In this document: positions 6,818-11,521 of the stretch, piece by piece | How the letters are laid out: each line of letters begins with the position of its first letter | How positions within the stretch are numbered: the stretch's first letter is position 1 | NCBI GenBank assembly: GCA_903915565.1 | Contig: CAIWTG010000126.1 | Coordinates: forward strand, 1-11,521 | Length of the DNA stretch: 11,521 bases | Reading direction: 5' to 3' | From: an uncultured Chloroflexota bacterium | GTDB taxonomy: Bacteria; Chloroflexota; Dehalococcoidia; Dehalococcoidales; RBG-16-60-22 | Position numbers and translations under genes: made by a program | Notes under the pieces: generated by a model | Told to the model about the DNA's origin: nothing | The model's input: only the letters and a program-made list of their open reading frames with translations | The model's database searches: none

Positions 6818-7867
6818 ATGGTAATCAAAGCTATTAGAAGTATTGAAAAAGACATCAAGCCATATAGAGAAAGAATCCTTATCGTTGATGATGAAAAAAC
6901 GGTAAGGAGAAGCCTCAATAAGTGCCTGACGATGAATGGCTTCACCTGTGAAGAAGCCAGCAACGCTGTAGAGGCTATAACTGCGCTGCGGAATAATCCA
7001 GTCGACCTGGTTATCCTGGATATTATGATGCCGGGCACTTCGGGCAGTGCGCTATTACCGCAACTCAAGAAGTCCTTCCCGGATACCGCGGTAGTCATGG
7101 CTACCGCCGTCGTCGAGCCGGATACAATCGTTAACTGTATGAAGAACGGCGCCCTTGACTATATCACCAAGCCTTTCGACATCGACCAGTTGCTACAAAA
7201 CGTGCAGTCCGTGCTGGAGAAGAAGAAACTGGAAGGCGACCTTAACAAGAAAAGACAGGTGCTTGAGGGTAAAGTAACCGAGCAGGCGAAAGAACTGCAA
7301 AAGTTATTCATCGATGCCGTGGAATCACTCGTCAGCGCTTTGGAAGCCAAGGATAAATATACAGCAGGCCATTCGCGCCGGGTCACCAAGATAGCCCTGG
7401 ACATTGCCTACGTGATGGGCATTAAAGAGGGAGACCTGGAAAACGTACGCTGGGCTGCCCTGCTGCACGACATCGGCAAAATCGGCATCGACCCGAGTAT
7501 CCAGAATAAGGCAGGCGTGCTGACGCCGACCGAATACAACTACATTCAAACCCACTGCTCCATCGGGCCTGGCATCGTGCAACCGCTGGTTAATGATGTC
7601 ATTGTTGAGGCAATAAAACACCATCACGACAGCTACGACGGCACCGGGATGAACCAGACGATAAAAGGCGACAACATACCGCTCATCTCCAGAATCCTGG
7701 CGGTGGCCGATTCCTTCGACGCGATGACGTCCGACCGGCCTTACCGCAGCGCGATGTCACCGAATAAAGCGCTTGAAGAGGTACAGCGGTGCGCCGACAC
7801 ACAGTTCGACCCGGTAATTGTGAAAGCTTTCCTGAAGACGCCGATGGTCAAATCGTTAAATAGCTAA
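6818..7867 (+). CDS. Response regulator with HD-GYP domain (probable cyclic-di-GMP phosphodiesterase)
   Basis: The N-terminal receiver domain (about 18-133) has the acidic pair D25/D26, phospho-acceptor D68 in LVILDIMMPG, T96 and K118 in the KPF motif. A helical linker (about 134-165) leads to an HD-GYP domain (about 166-345). Its metal-site residues are visible: E176, H185 in TAGHSRRV, H217/D218 in LLHDIGK, H246, H268/H269 and D301 in ADSFDAM. Intact HD-GYP proteins hydrolyse cyclic-di-GMP. The signature usually written HHExxDGxGYP reads HHHDSYDGTGMNQ here (268-280), so the GYP part is lost. No DNA-binding domain is present, so the output is enzymatic or by protein contact. The ATG follows GAAAGGA (6804-6810) at 7 bases. 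The gene is the second of an operon with the kinase, its likely phosphodonor. It ends 4 bases from the convergent permease gene. Confidence 0.92.
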   Translation: MVIKAIRSIEKDIKPYRERILIVDDEKTVRRSLNKCLTMNGFTCEEASNAVEAITALRNNPVDLVILDIMMPGTSGSALLPQLKKSFPDTAVVMATAVVEPDTIVNCMKNGALDYITKPFDIDQLLQNVQSVLEKKKLEGDLNKKRQVLEGKVTEQAKELQKLFIDAVESLVSALEAKDKYTAGHSRRVTKIALDIAYVMGIKEGDLENVRWAALLHDIGKIGIDPSIQNKAGVLTPTEYNYIQTHCSIGPGIVQPLVNDVIVEAIKHHHDSYDGTGMNQTIKGDNIPLISRILAVADSFDAMTSDRPYRSAMSPNKALEEVQRCADTQFDPVIVKAFLKTPMVKSLNS

Positions 7868-7871
7868 ACGG

Positions 7872-9110
7872 TTATCTATCGCTGACGCGGAACTGCCAGA
7901 TAGCGATGGCGCCGAAGACTACCGTAAACACCAGCAACGCCACCATGGACCACACAACATCACCGAAGTCAGCGCCAAAAACCATCAATTTGTTGAACGC
8001 ACTGGTAGCCCAGGCGTGCGGCGTTATTTTCGCCATGTTCTGCAGCCATTCGGGATATAAGAAAGCCGGCCACCAGCATCCGCCCAGCGGCGCCAGTATC
8101 AGCGAGGTAATGACCGCCAGAGATGAAGCGCTGCGAATGGAACTCGCCAGAGTAGCCAGCATGACGGCAAAGGCGGAGGACATGATGACCATGAGTAGCG
8201 AGAGGATGATGACTGCTAGCGGCGATAGACCCAGATCAACATGGAATATCAAAATACCAGCCGCCCAGAAGATAATAATCTGGATAAGACCCTTAAGGGC
8301 GATGCCGGTATAAATCCCACCCAGAATAGATTCTCTCTTGGCCGAGGTTGAGAAGAGCCTTTCCAGGGTGTTGTTTTTCCTCTCTTTGACAATGTCCGGC
8401 GCCGAGGTTGCGGCCGCCATAAAGACGAACATCACCAGGTAACCCGGGATAACCCAATTGGAGGAATTTCGCGCCTCAACATTGCCGACTTCCTGCGTGG
8501 TGAATGACAGGTAGGAGGTTTGCGCCCCGGTATTGCCAAATACCTGAGACTGAATTTGCTGAATAACCGCCTGGACTTCGGCCGGCGTCGCACCGTTCAT
8601 CGTTAACAGTTGGGCGGAGGCGTTGATAATCGCCAGATTGGCGTTTAGTTGTGAAGTAATCGCGCCGGAAATACCCTGCAACGCGGCTCGGGTATTGGTA
8701 GCGCTGGCATCGGCAAAGATTTCCAATTCAGTTTTAGAACCGCTCGTTAGCGACTGGGTAAAGTCCACCGGAAAGTTTAAAAATCCGTCGAGCTTGCCGT
8801 CCAGCACCGCCTGGCGGTCAGTTTCATAATTCTTATCCCAGATAACGATAGGGGCGCCGGGCTTTAACGCCGATTGGTCTTTGGTTTCAATCGCCCCGAT
8901 GATCTGGTAGCTCAGGCCGCCCGTTGTTTCCTGTGTGGTCAAGTGCAGCGTCAACCGGTCGTCCTTTGAGCCCACACCACCCATTATCGAGTTAAAGAGG
9001 ATAACAAAGAGGAAGGGAAAGACAATGCTGAAGAACAAGGCCGGGCGGTCTTGAACAAATATTTTAAGGTCTTTAAGAGCGATATACCAAATATGCTTCA
9101 GATTTTTCAT
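7872..9110 (-). CDS. ABC-2 type exporter permease (second permease of the operon)
   Basis: This is an integral membrane permease of the ABC-2 (ABC2_membrane_3) type. One segment near the N terminus (about 24-44) is followed by a large extracytoplasmic domain (about 45-215). Five more segments lie near 219-239, 265-289, 296-322, 329-347 and 387-406. ERKNNTLERLFST (243-255) after the second segment is the cytoplasmic coupling region typical of the family, and ITPHAWATSAFNKL (362-375) is the usual C-terminal motif. The 412 residues are a normal length. It is the last gene of the ATPase-permease-permease operon, starting 6 bases after the stop of the preceding permease, with only a weak ribosome-binding site, so coupling is likely. 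The two permeases probably form a heterodimer driven by the single ATPase, as in the YbhFSR-type layout. The substrate cannot be inferred. Confidence 0.9.
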   Translation of the reverse strand: MKNLKHIWYIALKDLKIFVQDRPALFFSIVFPFLFVILFNSIMGGVGSKDDRLTLHLTTQETTGGLSYQIIGAIETKDQSALKPGAPIVIWDKNYETDRQAVLDGKLDGFLNFPVDFTQSLTSGSKTELEIFADASATNTRAALQGISGAITSQLNANLAIINASAQLLTMNGATPAEVQAVIQQIQSQVFGNTGAQTSYLSFTTQEVGNVEARNSSNWVIPGYLVMFVFMAAATSAPDIVKERKNNTLERLFSTSAKRESILGGIYTGIALKGLIQIIIFWAAGILIFHVDLGLSPLAVIILSLLMVIMSSAFAVMLATLASSIRSASSLAVITSLILAPLGGCWWPAFLYPEWLQNMAKITPHAWATSAFNKLMVFGADFGDVVWSMVALLVFTVVFGAIAIWQFRVSDR

Positions 9111-9116
9111 GTCTCT

Positions 9117-10295
9117 CTATTTGCTCCCCGGCACCGCGCGGAAAATAAGGCGGCTAATAATGAGTCCGACCACCGCCACACCAGCCATGACCGCCAGCTG
9201 CGGCCAGGCGTCGCCCAGCGAGCCATTCTGCGCAATAATGACGCCATAGGCTTTGTTAGCATAAGTATTCAAGGAAAATTTACCAATGGTTGCCAGCGCC
9301 GAACCTTCGGAAACAGCAAAGAACGTGCCGCCGATCATCACCATAAACATCGTTACAACGATGGCAATCCAGTTAGCCGCAGATTGCGTCCGGGAGACGG
9401 AGGCAATAATCATACCAATGGCTGCGGCGGCAGCCGTGAAAACGATAGACACCACCAGACACGCCAGGAACGACAGCGGCGTAAACATCTGGAATACCGC
9501 ATAGGACAGCAACAGTAAAATCAGGGTCTGTATAAAACCGCGGGCGATGGTGGCGAGGTATTTACCGAAGAAAAGTTCATTAATAGAAAGACGCGTAGTG
9601 AGGAGGCGCTCTAAAGTACCGCGACGTCTTTCCTCGACAATGGTCATAGCGGACAGAGATAACGAGAAGAGGACATACATGGTAATGATACCGGGCAGGT
9701 ATTGATTGATAAATTGTGAACTGCCGCCGGTTATTTCTTCTTTCACATCAATGGCGGGCTGCTGGCTTTGTTCGGCTAAAACACTCTGGACGACTATTTG
9801 AATATTGCTATCGGCAATGCCTTTGCCCGCCAGGGCGGTCTTCACGCCGTTAAGAACGGTGAACTGCTGGTTAATATCTCCCGCCACGCCGCGGATAATG
9901 CTGGCGAGTATCTGCCCTTCCTGCCCGCCGTTACCGCGCTGCTTAAAAGTCAACTGCGCCGGTTGGCCGGCAGTCAGGTTATCCGAGAAGCCGGAGGGGA
10001 TAAAAAGCGCTATCAGTATGTCCGATTTATCCAGCTTGGCGTTAGCGTCATCGGCGGAAATTAAACTCACGCTGATACCATCGACGTCGTTTATCTTCTG
10101 GATAAGCTGCTGGGAGTAAGCCCCATTATCTTCATTGACGATGTTGGCGGTAGATTTGAACAATGTGTCGCTGCCAAAAGCGCCGAACATCAGGGCTAAG
10201 GTAAGTATCGGCAGGAGCAGACCGAAGGCGAGGTCGCCCTTGTCCTGCAAATACAGCTTAACTTCATTAAGGGTGATAAATAAAGCTCTTTTCAT
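9117..10295 (-). CDS. ABC-2 type exporter permease (first permease of the operon)
   Basis: This permease has the same architecture as its downstream neighbour but is clearly a different sequence. A first membrane segment at about 22-41 follows the amphipathic N terminus, then comes an extracytoplasmic domain (about 43-195). Five segments lie near 199-220, 248-270, 274-299, 306-327 and 364-384. EERRRGTLERLLTT (221-234) is the coupling motif, parallel to the one in the partner. The C-terminal region has SLNTYANKAYGV (341-352) in the place of the PHAW motif. Length, 392 residues, is normal. The ATG at 10295 has no Shine-Dalgarno sequence and lies 38 bases after the ATPase stop, within the same transcript. 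The pair with two non-identical permeases suggests a heterodimeric exporter. Substrate is unknown; drug, lipid or ion export are all seen in this family. Confidence 0.9.
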   Translation of the reverse strand: MKRALFITLNEVKLYLQDKGDLAFGLLLPILTLALMFGAFGSDTLFKSTANIVNEDNGAYSQQLIQKINDVDGISVSLISADDANAKLDKSDILIALFIPSGFSDNLTAGQPAQLTFKQRGNGGQEGQILASIIRGVAGDINQQFTVLNGVKTALAGKGIADSNIQIVVQSVLAEQSQQPAIDVKEEITGGSSQFINQYLPGIITMYVLFSLSLSAMTIVEERRRGTLERLLTTRLSINELFFGKYLATIARGFIQTLILLLLSYAVFQMFTPLSFLACLVVSIVFTAAAAAIGMIIASVSRTQSAANWIAIVVTMFMVMIGGTFFAVSEGSALATIGKFSLNTYANKAYGVIIAQNGSLGDAWPQLAVMAGVAVVGLIISRLIFRAVPGSK

Positions 10296-10333
10296 AGTTA
10301 ACGGTTAATCGCGCAGACTGCGCCCGGTAAGTT

Positions 10334-11053
10334 TCAGGAAACGTCTTCCAGGGTGACTTTATCCGGGTTACCGATTTGCTTTTTCAGATTATGCGGTGTG
10401 TCCATAGCAATAATTTTTCCGCCGTCCATAATGGCAATACGCTGGCAGAGTTTATCGGCTTCTTCCATGTAGTGGGTGGTATAGAGAACGGTTAAGCCTT
10501 GCTTTTGCAGCGACTGGATATTTTCGAAAATGTTGTTGCGGGACTGCGGGTCGATACCGACGGTCGGCTCATCTAAAAAGAGGAGCTGCGGATTGCCCAT
10601 CAGGGCGATGGCGAGGTTGATGCGTCGCTTCATACCGCCGGAGTATTTAGAAATCTTGCCTTTAGCCCTGTCCTCAAGACCCATCAGCTCCAGGTTTTTC
10701 ATCGCCTGGGTGTAGGCGGTCTTGCTGTCCATTCCCGCCATGTGCCCGAAGAAAACCATGTTATCCAGGGCGGAGAGGTCATCATAAAGCGCGAGCTCTT
10801 GCGGGCAGACGCCGATGATACTGCGGACGGCGGCGGCATCTTTTTTTACCGAGTGACCGCCGATGGTAATATCGCCGCTATCGGCTTCCAAGACCGTGGA
10901 GAGCATACGGATGGTGGTGGTTTTACCGGCGCCGTTGGGACCGAGTAAACCAAAGACCTCGCCCTTAAAGATAGAAAAGGAAACGCCGTCGACCGCTTTA
11001 AAATCCTTAAAGCTTTTTACCAGGTCTTTAACGATGACAAATTCGTCTGCCAT
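10334..11053 (-). CDS. ABC-2 exporter ATP-binding protein
   Basis: This is the nucleotide-binding subunit that powers the two permeases encoded downstream. Counting from the preferred start it has 239 residues, with Walker A GPNGAGKT (38-45), Q-loop CPQE (83-86), signature YSGGMKRR (137-144), Walker B LLFLDEPTVGID (157-168) and switch histidine in TTHYMEEAD (192-200). It resembles the DrrA/YbhF/NatA exporter group. The frame extends 16 codons further to an ATG at 11101, but the start at 11053 is preferred: GGAGG (complement of 11060-11064) stands 6 bases before it, residues from MADEF begin where the family normally does, and the probable -10 box covers the upstream ATG, so the transcript would not contain it. 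The C terminus is short, with no extra regulatory domain. It is first in the operon. Confidence 0.92.
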   Translation of the reverse strand: MADEFVIVKDLVKSFKDFKAVDGVSFSIFKGEVFGLLGPNGAGKTTTIRMLSTVLEADSGDITIGGHSVKKDAAAVRSIIGVCPQELALYDDLSALDNMVFFGHMAGMDSKTAYTQAMKNLELMGLEDRAKGKISKYSGGMKRRINLAIALMGNPQLLFLDEPTVGIDPQSRNNIFENIQSLQKQGLTVLYTTHYMEEADKLCQRIAIMDGGKIIAMDTPHNLKKQIGNPDKVTLEDVS

Positions 11054-11099
11054 ACCGTGCCTCCGAAATTTACCAGAAACGAATAATAATGCTTTGACC

Positions 11100-11129
11100 A
11101 TTATATACCTAGAGAGACTAGGGAGACAA
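11100..11129 (-). promoter_or_regulatory. Promoter of the ABC exporter operon
   Basis: On the minus strand TTGTCT (-35, complement of 11124-11129, 4 of 6 consensus) is followed after 18 bases by a perfect TATAAT (-10, complement of 11100-11105). Transcription would begin near 11093, about 40 bases before the preferred ATG at 11053. The -35 box directly adjoins the U-tract of the terminator of the upstream gene, so the two signals are packed back to back. The spacer holds an inverted repeat. Confidence 0.6.
11108..11122. promoter_or_regulatory. Inverted repeat CCTAG-N5-CTAGG in the promoter spacer, candidate operator
   Basis: Two perfect 5-base arms (11108-11112 and 11118-11122) are separated by five bases and sit entirely between the -35 and -10 boxes of the ABC operon promoter. 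A dimeric regulator here would directly control polymerase access. The arms are short and the spacing may be chance. No regulator gene lies next to the operon in the window. Confidence 0.35.
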
Positions 11130-11130
11130 G

Positions 11131-11163
11131 AAAAAGCAGAGCCTCCATATTTCAGGAGGCTCT
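11131..11163 (-). terminator. Rho-independent terminator of the aldehyde oxidoreductase gene
   Basis: A perfect 9-base stem (AGAGCCTCC at 11138-11146 with GGAGGCTCT at 11155-11163) encloses an 8-base loop. On the minus strand it is followed by GCTTTTTCTTG, a U-tract from the complement of 11131-11135. It lies 25 bases after the TAA of the aldehyde oxidoreductase gene and separates that gene from the ABC operon transcribed in the same direction. Confidence 0.85.
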
Positions 11164-11188
11164 ACAGATTTTCTTAGATTATTAAAGC

Positions 11189-11521
11189 TTAGGGCCAGAG
11201 GACTTTAGCAACATCGTCCAGGCCAAGGTCGAGGAGAGCCTGTTTGCTGGGTTTGCCGGTATTAACATCCCAGCCCATCGCCTCATAGTATTCTTTAGCC
11301 AGTTCTTTTTCATCCAGCGTAGCGCCGGCGCGCGGGCCTACCGTCTTGGGCGGGACGCCGAGCATTCTCGGGTGATGCTTCCATGGCGTCTTGATGCCTT
11401 CACGCGCGTTAAAAGCCTGCCGCATTGTCTCGATGCGTGTGCCGGTTTTGACCAACTCATCGAGGGTGATATCCCACCCGGTAATCGTCCGGAACGCCTC
11501 AATGAGGTCGTTGATGTGCAT
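11189..11521 (-). CDS. Aldehyde:ferredoxin oxidoreductase, C-terminal end (partial)
   Basis: This is the last 110 residues of a tungsten-pterin aldehyde:ferredoxin oxidoreductase (AOR family), which oxidises aldehydes or reduces acids with ferredoxin. Seen here are DLIEAFRTITGWDITLDELV (residues 5-24 of the fragment), RIETMRQAFNAREG (29-42) and the terminal pattern EYYEAMGWDVNTGKPSKQAL (77-96) followed by LGLDDV. These are typical of the family's C-terminal domain. Full proteins have about 600 residues, so roughly 500, with the pterin and iron-sulfur cysteine motifs, lie beyond the window. The ATG at the very edge (11521) is an internal methionine, not a start. In Pyrococcus AOR the last cluster cysteine is about 111 residues from the end, so it should lie just outside the window. 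A strong terminator follows the gene. The exact subfamily and substrate cannot be judged from this fragment. Confidence 0.85.
   Translation of the reverse strand: MHINDLIEAFRTITGWDITLDELVKTGTRIETMRQAFNAREGIKTPWKHHPRMLGVPPKTVGPRAGATLDEKELAKEYYEAMGWDVNTGKPSKQALLDLGLDDVAKVLWP

Noticed and set aside
7876..7907. Possible hairpin (ATCGCT with AGCGAT) at the convergent kinase-operon/exporter junction
   Set aside because: Only six pairs with an 18-base loop and no T-tract on either strand, and it lies inside the permease coding end.
9051..9518. 155-codon open frame on the plus strand across the two permease genes
   Set aside because: The product is rich in His, Asn and Arg with no domain, and both permease frames opposite it are intact and typical.
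10298..10323. Small inverted repeats between the ATPase and first permease (TTAAC-G-GTTAA and GCGCA-GAC-TGCGC)
   Set aside because: Stems of five bases without a U-tract; too weak for a terminator, and the genes clearly belong to one operon. A minor processing or translation effect cannot be excluded.

Overview
The window looks like a stretch of chromosome from an obligately anaerobic bacterium. Ferredoxin-linked enzymes sit at both ends: a two-subunit 2-oxoacid:ferredoxin oxidoreductase on the left and the C-terminal end of a tungsten aldehyde:ferredoxin oxidoreductase on the right. Between them are a nickel-pincer (LarA-type) racemase/epimerase homologue, a soluble multi-PAS histidine kinase with an HD-GYP response regulator, and an ABC-2 exporter. 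Shine-Dalgarno and sigma70-like promoter sequences are bacterial. The gene types and protein style would fit an anaerobic Chloroflexota of the Dehalococcoidia kind, but this is an impression from protein family style, not a computed placement; other anaerobic phyla remain possible.

Layout. Positions 104-2673 (+): fused gamma/alpha subunit and beta subunit of the oxidoreductase, overlapping by 7 bases. Positions 2670-3911 (-): LarA-like enzyme, convergent with the beta subunit and sharing its stop region. Positions 3912-4096: divergent intergenic region with a good sigma70 promoter for the LarA-like gene, two copies of a 10-base palindromic repeat, and a 16-base inverted repeat at the start of the kinase gene. 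Positions 4097-7867 (+): histidine kinase and HD-GYP regulator, one transcription unit. Positions 7872-11053 (-): ABC ATPase followed by two ABC-2 permeases, transcribed leftward from a promoter near 11100-11129. Positions 11138-11163: terminator of the aldehyde oxidoreductase gene, which runs leftward in from beyond the window edge. No stretch of more than 300 bases lacks a gene. I see no tRNA, rRNA, CRISPR array, insertion sequence or phage gene.

How the genes may work together. The oxidoreductases exchange electrons between 2-oxoacids or aldehydes and low-potential ferredoxin. The LarA-like protein would racemise or epimerise a 2-hydroxyacid, which could feed 2-oxoacid metabolism, but it is on the opposite strand and is not co-transcribed with them. 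The kinase and HD-GYP protein form a self-contained cytoplasmic two-component pathway whose output is probably cyclic-di-GMP turnover rather than DNA binding. The ABC exporter is a separate operon; its position tail-to-tail with the regulator gives no proof of a functional link.

Nothing here amounts to a clearly new system. The points most worth checking are: a beta subunit lacking one of the four expected cluster cysteines; a LarA homologue with the nickel-pincer residues kept but the substrate-side pair apparently changed; a degenerate GYP signature; and three candidate operator palindromes in promoter or start regions.
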